34,346 nt of DNA from Chlamydiota bacterium (GCA_012729785.1 JAAYCL010000024.1:1-34346); one strand, 5' to 3'. Counted from the stretch's first letter, positions 1 through 7,513 are shown. Notes: generated by a model not told the origin, from the letters alone. Numbers and translations are program-made.

Positions 1-267
1 GCCTCAACCCCGATGGAACGCTCAAATGGCGGCTCGGGACGGGGGAGGACGTACGATCCTCCCCCGCGCTGGAAAGCGACGGCGCCGTGTACTTCGGTTC
101 CTATGACAACAGGATGTATATGCGCCTGCCTACGGGTTCCTGGTGGTCATACGTGACGGGGGACGACATCTTCTCCTCGCCCGCGCTGGGGATCGACGGC
201 GCCGTGTACTTCGGCTCTCAAGACAACCATCTCTATTGCCTCAACCCCGATGGAACGCTCAAATGGC
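1..267 (+). repeat. 30-bp perfect direct repeat inside the propeller gene
   Basis: Bases 1-30 and 238-267 are identical and both encode LNPDGTLKW in frame. They are 237 bp apart, which is two blades (79 codons). Identity at synonymous positions suggests a recent blade duplication or gene conversion. Confidence 0.85.
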
Positions 268-1091
268 AGTTCGGGTCGGGGGGTAAAATAGCTTCCTCCC
301 CCGCGCTGGGGACCGACGGCGCCGTATACTTCGGTTCTTACTCCGGCTATCTGTACTCGCTCAACGCGTCGAATGGGTCTTTCAGGTGGTCGTTCACATC
401 ATACACTGTCGAATCCCCTCCTGCCCTGGGGAGCAACGGCCTGGTGTATTTCGGATCAACCGATCGCCGGCTCTATGCGGTCACGGTTGAATGCGGACTG
501 GCCTGGAGCTACGAGACCGGAACAAACATCTATTCGTCCCCGGCAGTGGGCGGCGACAGGAGGATATACGTGGCCTCGTATGACTCGAAATTATACTGCA
601 TCGGACAGGAGCCGGCCGCCACCGCGACGCCCACGCCGACGCCGGGCGGTCCGACGCCGACGCCCGGGGGGCCGACGCCGACGCCCGGGGGGCCGACGCC
701 GACGCCGGGCGGGCCGATGCCGATCGTCCTCGCGCCGCAGAAGACGGAGTACGAGACCTCCGACACGATCTCCGTCTACGCGGACGTGTGGCCGTTCTCG
801 ACGCCGTGCTACCCGTTCGTGCGCGTCAACATGGCGGACGGGCGGACACTCTACTACCAGCGCAACGTCGGGTTCTCGGCCTCGCCGGTGCCGTACCTGG
901 GGTTCGAGGCGGGGCCGCTGACGGTGTCGTCACCGATACTCGGGTACTTTGCGATCTTCCAGGCGTTCTCGAACATCCCCACGGGCACGTACGTGCTGGA
1001 GGGCGGGACGGTGGACGCGACGCGGACGACCTCGGCGTCGAACCTGATATACTTCGGCACGGTGGACCGCTGGACGCTGACGGCGCGTTGA
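3..1091 (+). CDS. PQQ-like beta-propeller protein with Thr-Pro linker and C-terminal module (5' partial)
   Basis: The frame is open from the window edge, so the N-terminus and any signal peptide lie outside. The visible part starts with tandem propeller blades of 39-40 residues; the motif DGAVYFGS recurs with its Asp codon at 78, 195 and 315, and later blades are more diverged (GLVYFGSTDRRLYAV). Blades of this kind (PQQ-like/WD-like) usually form an extracellular or periplasmic beta-propeller. Next comes a low-complexity linker built from PTPTPGG units (about 625-715), then a C-terminal module of about 120 residues starting at PIVLAPQKTEYE. That module has counterparts of the motifs YPFVRV, GTYxLEGG and the final IGSVHR-type strand seen in the cysteine protease at 31832-33172. 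The protein is probably exported and surface-associated. No enzymatic residues are recognisable, and quinone binding is not implied. Confidence 0.85.
   Translation, partial: LNPDGTLKWRLGTGEDVRSSPALESDGAVYFGSYDNRMYMRLPTGSWWSYVTGDDIFSSPALGIDGAVYFGSQDNHLYCLNPDGTLKWQFGSGGKIASSPALGTDGAVYFGSYSGYLYSLNASNGSFRWSFTSYTVESPPALGSNGLVYFGSTDRRLYAVTVECGLAWSYETGTNIYSSPAVGGDRRIYVASYDSKLYCIGQEPAATATPTPTPGGPTPTPGGPTPTPGGPTPTPGGPMPIVLAPQKTEYETSDTISVYADVWPFSTPCYPFVRVNMADGRTLYYQRNVGFSASPVPYLGFEAGPLTVSSPILGYFAIFQAFSNIPTGTYVLEGGTVDATRTTSASNLIYFGTVDRWTLTAR
625..716 (+). repeat. in-frame 21-bp minisatellite encoding the PTPTPGG linker
   Basis: About four near-identical 21-bp units give a Thr-Pro-Gly-Gly linker between propeller and C-terminal module. 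It is coding sequence, not a CRISPR array or intergenic repeat. Such linkers are common in multidomain exported proteins. Confidence 0.85.
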
Positions 1092-1206
1092 TTGACACCC
1101 TCCTCGCAGGGCGCACGTACGCGTGCCCTGCGGCGGCCGGACGGCGGACCGGGGGACGCCGGCGGTCAGGCAGGACGATCCCCGGCCTTGGTGCGGCCTT
1201 TTGATC

Positions 1207-1242
1207 TGCGCGGGTATTCTCGCGGGCGAGGATACCCGCGCA
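1207..1242. other. long near-perfect hairpin upstream of ahbC
   Basis: Arms TGCGCGGGTATTCTCG (1207-1222) and CGAGGATACCCGCGCA (1227-1242) pair over 16 positions with a single G-T wobble around a CGGG loop. No T-run follows on either strand, so it is not a canonical intrinsic terminator. It lies 14 bp before the ahbC -35 box, so it could end the upstream transcript, act as an operator, or be a copy of a dispersed palindromic repeat. Confidence 0.75.
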
Positions 1243-1256
1243 TCGCGTTCAGCCGG

Positions 1257-1285
1257 TTGCGGCCGCATGCGACGTCTGCGATAAT
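1257..1285 (+). promoter_or_regulatory. sigma70-type promoter of the ahb genes, probably leaderless
   Basis: TTGCGG (1257-1262), a 17-bp spacer, and GATAAT (1280-1285). The expected start of transcription, 6-8 bp after the -10 box, falls on or next to the ahbC ATG at 1292. There is no Shine-Dalgarno sequence between, so the transcript would be leaderless. Confidence 0.6.
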
Positions 1286-1291
1286 GAAACA

Positions 1292-2446
1292 ATGATCAAC
1301 GTCACGAAGCTCGTCTGCGGCGGCGATTTCGCGGGCGACGCGCTGCGCTACGGTCGCGCCGCCGGCGCCGCGCCCGTGGTCGCGTGGAACTGCACGGAGG
1401 CGTGCAACCTCGCCTGCCTCCACTGCTACAGCGAGGCGAAGGGGCGGCGCGCAGACGACGAGCTCGCGACCGCCGAGGCGCGGGCGATGATCGAGGATCT
1501 CGCGGCGTACGGCGTCCCCGTCCTCCTCTTCTCCGGCGGCGAGCCGCTCCTCAGGCCCGACCTGCGCGCGCTCTCCTCGTTCGCCGTCTCCAAGGGGCTC
1601 AGGACGGTCCTCTCCACGAACGGCACCGCCATCGGGGAGGGGGAGGCCGCGGCCCTGAAGAGGGCCGGCTTCTCGTACGTCGGGATCAGCTTCGACGGCG
1701 TCGGGGAGGCGCACGACGCCTTTCGCGGCGTCAAGGGGGCGTTCGACAGGGCGGCCGCGGGGATGCGCCGCTGCCGGGATGCGGGGCTCAGGACGGGCGT
1801 GAGGTTCACGCTCTCCCGGCGAACGCTCCCGTCGCTCGAGCCGGTCATCGACTTCGCGCGCTCCTCCGGCGCGACCCGCCTCTGCGTCTACCACCTCGTG
1901 CCGTGCGGCCGCGGGGAGGGGATGGGGGAGGAGATCCTCCACCCCGGCGAGGCGCGGGAGGCGATGGACCTCCTCGTCCGGGCGGCGCGCGAGGCGCGCA
2001 GTTTGGATCCGTCGTTCGAGCTTTTGACCGTGGACAACCACGCCGACGGGGTCTACCTGTATCTCCGCCTGCGCGCGGAGGACCCGGCGCGCGCGGAGGC
2101 GGCGCGCGCGCTCCTTCTGCGCGCGGGCGGCAACCGCTCGGGCGTCGGCATCGCCTGCGTCGACGCGGCGGGGAACGTCTTCCCCGACCAGTTCAGCCGG
2201 ACGCTGCGCGCGGGGAACGTGCGGGAGCGGCCGTTTTCCGAGATCTGGCGCGGCGGCGGCGAACTGCTCCGGCAACTGAGGGACCGCGCGGGGCTCCTCG
2301 AGGGGCGGTGCGGGCGCTGCGGGTGGAAGGGGTTCTGCAACGGGAATATGCGCGCCCGCGCGCTCGCCGTGCACGGCCGCCTCTGGGCCGAGGACCCCGC
2401 CTGCTACCTGGCTGAGGAGGAGCTGCACGCGCAAGGGCGTGCCTGA
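1292..2446 (+). CDS. ahbC: radical SAM/SPASM protein, 12,18-didecarboxysiroheme deacetylase (AhbC)
   Basis: Predicted to remove two acetate side chains from 12,18-didecarboxysiroheme, giving Fe-coproporphyrin III, in the siroheme-dependent heme pathway in the cytoplasm. The N-terminal stretch KLVCGGDFAGDALRYGR, immediately before the radical SAM core, resembles what I recall of AhbC and is the reason for AhbC rather than AhbD or NirJ. The SAM cluster cysteines are C38, C42 and C45 (CNLACLHC), followed by FSGGEPLLRPDL. The SPASM-type C-terminus has C289, C340, C343, C349 and C371 for auxiliary iron-sulfur binding. Its length of 384 aa fits the family. The start is fixed by the conserved N-terminus although no ribosome-binding site precedes it. 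The stop overlaps the next ATG (TGATG), indicating translational coupling to ahbD. NirJ (heme d1) is the main alternative, but the neighbours favour heme. Confidence 0.82.
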   Translation: MINVTKLVCGGDFAGDALRYGRAAGAAPVVAWNCTEACNLACLHCYSEAKGRRADDELATAEARAMIEDLAAYGVPVLLFSGGEPLLRPDLRALSSFAVSKGLRTVLSTNGTAIGEGEAAALKRAGFSYVGISFDGVGEAHDAFRGVKGAFDRAAAGMRRCRDAGLRTGVRFTLSRRTLPSLEPVIDFARSSGATRLCVYHLVPCGRGEGMGEEILHPGEAREAMDLLVRAAREARSLDPSFELLTVDNHADGVYLYLRLRAEDPARAEAARALLLRAGGNRSGVGIACVDAAGNVFPDQFSRTLRAGNVRERPFSEIWRGGGELLRQLRDRAGLLEGRCGRCGWKGFCNGNMRARALAVHGRLWAEDPACYLAEEELHAQGRA

Positions 2447-3552
2447 TGCGTCGCGCTCCCCCTCCGAGTCGACGCTCGTCTGCAGGTGAACCGGTCGCGC
2501 GCAACGTTTTGGATGGATTCGGGATGGAAGATCGGCTGAGGGTGCTTTTCTGGGAGACGACGGCGGCGTGCAACCTCGCCTGCCGGCACTGCCGGCGCGG
2601 CGAGGCGCGCCTGTCCGCCGCGCCCGGGGAACTCTCGACCGCGGAAGCGCGGGCGCTCATCGGCGAGGTCGCGTCGTGGGCGCGGCCGCTCCTCGTTTTG
2701 AGCGGCGGCGAGCCGCTGACGCGCCCCGACATCGTCGAACTGGCCGCCTTCGCGTCGGCGCGCGGCCTCCCCGTGGCGCTCGCCACGAACGGCACGATGG
2801 TCGAGCCGGGCGTCGCGGCGGCGCTGAAGAAGGCGGGCGTGAGGCGGGCGAGCGTGAGCCTCGACGGCGCCGGCGCCGAAACGCACGACCGGGTGCGGGG
2901 GGTCGAGGGCGCGTTCGAGGCGGCGCTGCGGGGGCTGCGGACGCTCAAGGCCGCCGGGCTGGGCACGCAGGTGAACATGACGGTCTGCCGCGGGAACCGC
3001 GCGGATATCCCGGGCGTCTTCCGGCTCGCCGCGCACGAGGGGGCCGACGCGGTCCACCTGTTCGTCCTTGTGCCCGTGGGCTGCGGCCTCGAACTCGCGA
3101 GAGACGAGGCGCTCGGCCGCGGCGAGGGGCACGAGCTCTTCAGCTGGTTCCACGCCCGCGCCGGCTCGTACGGTCTCGAGGCGCGGCTCACCTGCGCGCC
3201 GCAATACGCCCGCTTCGCCGCCGAGCGCGGTCCCGCCGGTCCGCCTTCCACAACCGGCGGGAGCGCCGCGGGGAGCGGGTGCCTCTGCGGCCGGAGCGTC
3301 GTCTTCGTGTCGCACACCGGCGAAATCTTCCCCTGCGGCTACCTGCCCGTATCGGCGGGCTCTGTCCGGCTCGCGGGGCTCGGGGAGATCTGGGACAAGT
3401 CAACAGTCCTCCGTTCCCTGCGCGATCCGTCGAGACTCGGGGCGCCCTGCAAGGCGTGCGCGTACCGCGAAATCTGCGGCGGGTGCCGCGCGCGGGCCTA
3501 CGCCGGGAGCGGGGAGATGCTGGCGGGGGAGGCCGGGTGCACGCCGGGGTGA
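2446..3552 (+). CDS. ahbD: radical SAM/SPASM heme synthase (AhbD)
   Basis: Predicted to convert Fe-coproporphyrin III to heme b by oxidative decarboxylation of two propionates, the last step of the siroheme route. The SAM cluster motif CNLACRHC supplies C42, C46 and C49, and LSGGEPLTRPDI follows at about residue 86. The C-terminal half carries the AhbD-like SPASM signature: FPCGYLPV (C297), then CKACAYREICGGCRARAY, and a final segment like the AhbD ending GDYLAEEP. The start at 2446 overlaps the ahbC stop by one base, with AAGGG nine bases upstream. A second in-frame ATG at 2524, just before RLRVLFWE, would remove an Arg/Pro/Ser-rich N-terminus and is possible. The downstream gene encodes the decarboxylase that starts this branch, so the three genes form one pathway. 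Confidence 0.82.
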   Translation: MRRAPPPSRRSSAGEPVARNVLDGFGMEDRLRVLFWETTAACNLACRHCRRGEARLSAAPGELSTAEARALIGEVASWARPLLVLSGGEPLTRPDIVELAAFASARGLPVALATNGTMVEPGVAAALKKAGVRRASVSLDGAGAETHDRVRGVEGAFEAALRGLRTLKAAGLGTQVNMTVCRGNRADIPGVFRLAAHEGADAVHLFVLVPVGCGLELARDEALGRGEGHELFSWFHARAGSYGLEARLTCAPQYARFAAERGPAGPPSTTGGSAAGSGCLCGRSVVFVSHTGEIFPCGYLPVSAGSVRLAGLGEIWDKSTVLRSLRDPSRLGAPCKACAYREICGGCRARAYAGSGEMLAGEAGCTPG

Positions 3553-3635
3553 GGGGGCGGGGCGGGGCGGCGCCGCGAACCGCGCGGCGGAGGCCCGTGT
3601 CCATCGTTCCCGCGAGACAACGGAGGAAGATGCGG

Positions 3636-4649
3636 ATGCGCGCAAGGGGGAGGGCGGGGATGCGGCTGGACGCGACCGACCGCCGCGTCCTGGCCGCCTT
3701 GCAGGACAGCTTCCCGGTCTGCAGGCGCCCGTACGCCGAGGTCGCGCGGCGGGCGCGCATTTCCGAAAAACGGCTGCTTCACCGCATCGCCGGGTACAAG
3801 GCGCAGGGGATCGTCCGGCGCATCGGGCCGCGCTGGGACGCGCGGGCGTGCGGCCTCGACACCGTTCTCGTCGCCGTCTCCGTCCCGCGCCTGAAAGTCC
3901 GCGCGGCCGCCGCCCGCATCGGGGCGCTCGCGGGCGTCACGCACAACTACCTCCGGCGCCATCCGCTCAACGTCTGGTTTACGCTCGCGAGCGCGTCGCC
4001 GGCGGAGCGGCGCCGGCGGCTGGGGGAGCTGCGGCGCCTGATCCGTCCGCGGCGGATGCTCGTGCTTCCCGCGACGCGCCTCTTCAAGCTCGGCGTGGTT
4101 TTCGATCTCGGCGTCCGCGGAGGAAAAGGCGGGGAAATCTCCCGCGGGCCTATCCCGGCGCCGCGCCCGGCCGGCGGGGCGCGCCCCCGCGCGGCGCTTG
4201 GGAGGATCCCGAACGACCTGCCGCTCGTTTCGGCGCCGTTCCCGCCGGGGACGGTCGGGGCGGTCCGCGCGTGCCTCGCCTCCGGCCGGATGCGACGGTT
4301 CGGCGCCGTGCTCGACGGGCGCGCGCTCGGCCTGGGCTACCACGCGCTCGTCGCCTGGAAGGTGCCGCGGGAGAGGGTGGGGGAGGCGGGGCGGGCCCTG
4401 GCCTCGTTCGAGGCCGTGAGCCACTGCTACGCGCGGCGGACCGCCCCGTCCTGGCCGTACGCGCTCTACACGATGGTCCATGCGCGGGACCGGCGGCAGG
4501 CGTCGCGCGTCCTGCGGGAGATGTCCGCGGCGGCGAAGGATTCCGGGCGCGCGATACTCGAAACCGTCCGGACGCTGAAGCGCCTCCCGCTCGTCCCGTC
4601 GGCGTTCCCCGCCGATCCCGGGCGAGGGGGCCCCTCCGGCCGGCCGTAA
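3636..4649 (+). CDS. ahbAB: fused siroheme decarboxylase (AhbA-AhbB)
   Basis: Siroheme decarboxylase removes CO2 from the C12 and C18 acetates of siroheme and normally consists of two Lrp/AsnC-like subunits, AhbA and AhbB. Here both halves are in one 337-aa chain. The first half (about residues 9-155) has the winged helix (LDATDRRVLAALQDSFPV) and the AhbA-type motif THNYLRRHPLNVWFTL (102-117). A Gly/Pro/Arg linker (160-190) leads to the second half, which has a shortened helix-turn-helix and the AhbB-type motif VSHCYARRTAPSWPYALYTM (261-280). Conserved histidines H103, H109, H263 and H282 are candidates for substrate handling. GGAGG lies nine bases before the ATG at 3636; starts at 3630 and 3660 are also possible. 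An 83-bp gap from ahbD suggests one transcript. NirDL-type (heme d1) decarboxylases are the alternative. Confidence 0.82.
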   Translation: MRARGRAGMRLDATDRRVLAALQDSFPVCRRPYAEVARRARISEKRLLHRIAGYKAQGIVRRIGPRWDARACGLDTVLVAVSVPRLKVRAAAARIGALAGVTHNYLRRHPLNVWFTLASASPAERRRRLGELRRLIRPRRMLVLPATRLFKLGVVFDLGVRGGKGGEISRGPIPAPRPAGGARPRAALGRIPNDLPLVSAPFPPGTVGAVRACLASGRMRRFGAVLDGRALGLGYHALVAWKVPRERVGEAGRALASFEAVSHCYARRTAPSWPYALYTMVHARDRRQASRVLREMSAAAKDSGRAILETVRTLKRLPLVPSAFPADPGRGGPSGRP

Positions 4650-4683
4650 CGTCTTTTATGCCGTCACCCGGGCCGGTCTGTGG

Positions 4684-4689
4684 TATAGT
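4684..4689 (+). promoter_or_regulatory. -10 element upstream of the carD-family gene
   Basis: TATAGT, preceded by GTGG, about 55 bp before the ATG at 4745. No convincing -35 box is visible, so this is a weak assignment. The GG-TATA context recurs at other candidate promoters in the window. Confidence 0.35.
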
Positions 4690-4744
4690 GTCCCCCTATT
4701 CCAGACGACGCGTTTCGTTGTGCGCATACCCGCGGGAGGAGACC

Positions 4745-5233
4745 ATGTTCAGCATCGGCGATACGATAGTCTACAAGGGGCACGGGCTCGTGAAGGTCGT
4801 CGGCGTGCCGCGACAGGGGAGCGCGGACGGGGCGGGGCCCGAGACCTACTTCGTGCTCCACTCCGCCCGGACCCCCCTCGCCGCCACCAAGCTGATGGTG
4901 AGGGCGCAGGGCGCCGAGAGGGTGCTGCGTTTCCCGGTCTCCCCCGACGAGGCGCGGCGGATGCTGGAGATCGCCTCCGAGGAGTCCGCCGAGCTCCCCG
5001 AGGACCACAAGGAGCGGATGCGGATCATCGACGCGGTCGTCTCGAGGAACGATTCCAACGAGCTGGCGGCGCTCGTGCGGGACTACCGCGAGAGCAAGCT
5101 CCTCACCCTGGAGCGGGACGAGGTCAAGCGGATCAAGGCGGTCGCGCGCAACCTGGCCGAGGAGATCTGCCACGTCCTGAAGACGAGCCGTCCCGCCCTG
5201 CACGGGAAATTCACGGTGCGGTCGGTGGTGTGA
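4745..5233 (+). CDS. CarD-family transcriptional regulator
   Basis: CarD proteins bind the RNA polymerase beta subunit through an N-terminal Tudor-like domain (shared with TRCF/Mfd) and stabilise open promoter complexes. The N-terminus MFSIGDTIVYKGHGLVKVVG is the typical opening strand pattern, and the beta-rich domain covers about residues 1-65. The rest (70-163) is charged and helical, including LPEDHKERMRIID and RDYRESKLLTLERDEVKRIK, as in the CarD DNA-binding helical domain. The length of 163 aa is normal. GGGAGGAG lies just upstream of the ATG. The 3' end overlaps the convergent lipoprotein gene by 23 bp. Confidence 0.88.
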   Translation: MFSIGDTIVYKGHGLVKVVGVPRQGSADGAGPETYFVLHSARTPLAATKLMVRAQGAERVLRFPVSPDEARRMLEIASEESAELPEDHKERMRIIDAVVSRNDSNELAALVRDYRESKLLTLERDEVKRIKAVARNLAEEICHVLKTSRPALHGKFTVRSVV

Positions 5234-5864
5234 GGGGAGCCGTGGGCGGCACGGATGCCGCGCGCAGCGCATCCTTCGCCAGTTTCCGGAGTTCGGCGGA
5301 TTCCGCCATGTCGCCGACCGCCTCGGCGAGCGTTTTCGCCACCGCCTCGCTCATCGCCTCGGCGAACCCGCCCCTCCTCTCCTGCGGGACCCGGACGCGC
5401 AGCTCCTTCGACCAGACCGCGTTCCCCTTCTCCCGCTGCACCAGCTCCATCGCGAGCGCGCACTCCGCGTACTCGCCGTCCTTCTCCCGCACCTGGTCGA
5501 AGGCGAGGATCGTGCACTGGAGGACGAGGTCCGGGTTCCAGGCGCCGTTGGACGGATCCGCCTTCTCGAAGAGGCCCGACTGCCGGAGGGCGTGGCACAA
5601 CGCCCGCTGCACCATCTCGGCCGGCGGCTCCATCCAGCGGCTGTACTCGTAGAACCCCGCCCGCAACCCCGGGGCGCGGTAGTTCATCTGGTCGAGGTAG
5701 CGGGACGGGGCGCGGACGTTGTTGACGGCGACGGTCAGCGGGAGGCGTTCCGCCGCCCTCGGCGGCGACGGCTCCGTGTCGATCAGGTAGTAGTCGGTGC
5801 GGATGCGGGAGGCGCACGACGCCGCCCCGAGCGCGATCAGCGCAGCCAGCACTGTTCTCTTCAT
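5211..5864 (-). CDS. ABC-transport auxiliary lipoprotein (PqiC/DUF330-like)
   Basis: A 217-aa lipoprotein: the signal MKRTVLAALIALGAAS ends at lipobox Cys17. The following sequence (TDYYLIDTEPSPP, then LTVAVNNVRAPSRYLDQMNY and YSRWMEPPAEMVQRAL) follows the pattern of the outer-membrane auxiliary lipoproteins that accompany MCE transporters (PqiC/YmbA type). It is the last gene of the mla-like operon, 84 bp after the MCE gene, and would supply the outer-membrane end of the lipid path. The start at 5864 gives a clean lipoprotein signal and has a G-rich ribosome-binding site. The C-terminal tail, rich in Pro, Thr and Ala, is encoded in the segment that overlaps the carD gene. Confidence 0.78.
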   Translation of the reverse strand: MKRTVLAALIALGAASCASRIRTDYYLIDTEPSPPRAAERLPLTVAVNNVRAPSRYLDQMNYRAPGLRAGFYEYSRWMEPPAEMVQRALCHALRQSGLFEKADPSNGAWNPDLVLQCTILAFDQVREKDGEYAECALAMELVQREKGNAVWSKELRVRVPQERRGGFAEAMSEAVAKTLAEAVGDMAESAELRKLAKDALRAASVPPTAPLTPPTAP

Positions 5865-5948
5865 TCCATCCCCCCGTTTCTCGGTGTCGATCCGCGCGCG
5901 GGCGCGCCGGCGCGCGGGGCCCTGTCGTTCAGGCCGCATCCGCCCCCT

Positions 5949-6692
5949 TCATTTGGCGTGCGGCTCGTGCGGCTCCCGGCGCCCCCAGAAGACCGACGAC
6001 GGCTCCTCGCTCAGGCGCGAGAAGGCGCGGGTCGCCTGCGCGATCGCCTCGTTCAGGTTCCGCATCGTCCTGGTGATCTCGTATTCGGTGTTCAGGATCG
6101 TCCCCCGGGTGGTCTTGAGGAATGCGGTGATCTCCTCAAGCGTCGTGTTGGCGGTCACGATCGCCTCGTCGGCGTTCCGCAGCAGCGATCCGATCCGGTC
6201 GGTGTTGACCTCCCCGATCGAGCGGTCGAGCTTGACGAGGATGGTCTGGATGTTCTCCAGTATCTTGGGCAGATCCTGGGTCACGTTCTCCATGATCGAG
6301 GTCTTGGAGGGGATGGTCGAGCCGGGCTCGATCGGAGGGGCGCCGGGGTCCCCGCCGCTCAGCTCGACCTGCATCCCGCCCATCAGGTTGCTCATCGCGA
6401 GCGTGGCGACGGTTCCCTGGCGGAGGGTGACCCGCCGGGTGGCGATCCCCACGCTCGCGATCACCTCGTTCTGGTCGGAGACCCGGACCTCCCGGACCGT
6501 CCCGACCGGGACGCCGCGGTACAGGACCGCGCAGTCCTTCCCGAGTCCGCTCACGCTCTCGGTGAAGAGGATATAGTACGTGTCCATCGGCTCGCGGTTC
6601 TTGATCGTCACCATCAGGAAGATGGCGACGATCAGCGCGAGGCCCAAGACCATGAAGACGCCCACCTTGACCTTCTGGTTTTTCGTTGCCAT
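5949..6692 (-). CDS. mlaD: MCE (MlaD-type) substrate-binding protein
   Basis: Membrane-anchored periplasmic subunit of an Mla-type phospholipid ABC transporter; MCE domains form hexameric rings that shuttle lipids. The single N-terminal helix is VGVFMVLGLALIVAIFLMVTI (residues 10-30), followed by an MCE domain at about 35-125 with the hallmark VLYRGVPVGTVREVRV and a closing VELSGGDPG. The remainder (about 140-235) is helical with heptad-like character, containing repeated short helices such as LPKILENIQTILVKLDRSI, and probably extends the channel or contacts other subunits. It has 247 aa and is encoded 35 bp downstream of the ATPase gene. The symbol is by family; the order E-F-D matches the usual mla/ttg2 operon. 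Confidence 0.88.
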   Translation of the reverse strand: MATKNQKVKVGVFMVLGLALIVAIFLMVTIKNREPMDTYYILFTESVSGLGKDCAVLYRGVPVGTVREVRVSDQNEVIASVGIATRRVTLRQGTVATLAMSNLMGGMQVELSGGDPGAPPIEPGSTIPSKTSIMENVTQDLPKILENIQTILVKLDRSIGEVNTDRIGSLLRNADEAIVTANTTLEEITAFLKTTRGTILNTEYEITRTMRNLNEAIAQATRAFSRLSEEPSSVFWGRREPHEPHAK

Positions 6693-6727
6693 CGGCTCAC
6701 CCCGTTCCGCCCCTTTTCCGTTACGCC

Positions 6728-7504
6728 TTACACCGTAGCGACGCCCCGCGCCTCGATCGTCTTGTCCGGCTGCCGGTCGAAGAACTGCCTGACCCGCGCG
6801 ACGCCGGTCTTCTCCACGTCGGAGACGGTCCCGGTGAAGATGACCCTGCCCCGGTCCAGCATCACGATCCGGTCGGCGATCAGGCGTATCGAGCCGAGGT
6901 CGTGCGTGACCACGAACACGGTGATCCCGAGGAGGCGCCGCATCTCGAGGATGAGCTTGTCCAGGCCCGCCGCGATGATCGGGTCGAGGCTGGTCGACGG
7001 CTCGTCGAAGAAGACGATCCGGGGATCCATCGCGATCGCGCGGGCGAAGCCGACGCGCTTCTTCATCCCCCCGGAAAGCTCGTCCGGCATCAGGTCGCCG
7101 GTGCCCGACAGCCCGACCAGGTCGAGTTTGATGCCGACCAGGATCTCCCTGAGCTCCTGGTCCATATCCCCGTACTCCTCCATCGGCAGGGAGATGTTCT
7201 CGCCCACGGTCATCGAGTTGAAGAGGGCGCCGGACTGGAACGCGATCCCCAGCTTCCGGAGGAGCTCGGCGAGCTCCTCCTCGTCCATCGCGGTGATCTC
7301 CCTCCCCCAGTAGCGGATCGAGCCCGAGACCGGCCGCAAGAGACCGACCATGTTCTTCAGGAGGGTGGATTTCCCGCAGCCGGACCCGCCGATCACCGCG
7401 ATGATCTCCCCTTCGTACACGTCCATGGAGACGCGGTCGAGGACGAGGTAGTCCCCGTAGCCCGCCACGAGGTCGCGCACCTCCACGATCGGTTTCCGTT
7501 CCAC
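6728..7504 (-). CDS. mlaF: lipid ABC transporter ATP-binding protein (MlaF-type)
   Basis: Cytoplasmic ATPase that powers lipid transfer with the MlaE permease and MCE protein. All nucleotide-binding motifs are intact: Walker A GGSGCGKST (39-47), Q-loop at Q90, ABC signature LSGGM (143-147), Walker B IVFFDEP (163-169) and H-loop H201. The signature LSGGMKKR, with Met-Lys-Lys in place of the usual Gln-Gln-Arg, is typical of MlaF. Its 258 aa is the normal length. The start codon is 9 bp from the permease stop, so the two are co-translated. Confidence 0.9.
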   Translation of the reverse strand: MERKPIVEVRDLVAGYGDYLVLDRVSMDVYEGEIIAVIGGSGCGKSTLLKNMVGLLRPVSGSIRYWGREITAMDEEELAELLRKLGIAFQSGALFNSMTVGENISLPMEEYGDMDQELREILVGIKLDLVGLSGTGDLMPDELSGGMKKRVGFARAIAMDPRIVFFDEPSTSLDPIIAAGLDKLILEMRRLLGITVFVVTHDLGSIRLIADRIVMLDRGRVIFTGTVSDVEKTGVARVRQFFDRQPDKTIEARGVATV

Positions 7505-7513
7505 CGCGCCCCC

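Noticed and set aside
646-716. Regular short repeats that might suggest a CRISPR array
   Set aside because: Units are contiguous, 21 bp and in frame, with no spacers; they encode a protein linker.
1166-2434. Long minus-strand open frame opposite ahbC
   Set aside because: Arg/Ala/Pro/Glu-rich shadow typical of high-GC DNA; the plus strand has the conserved AhbC motifs.
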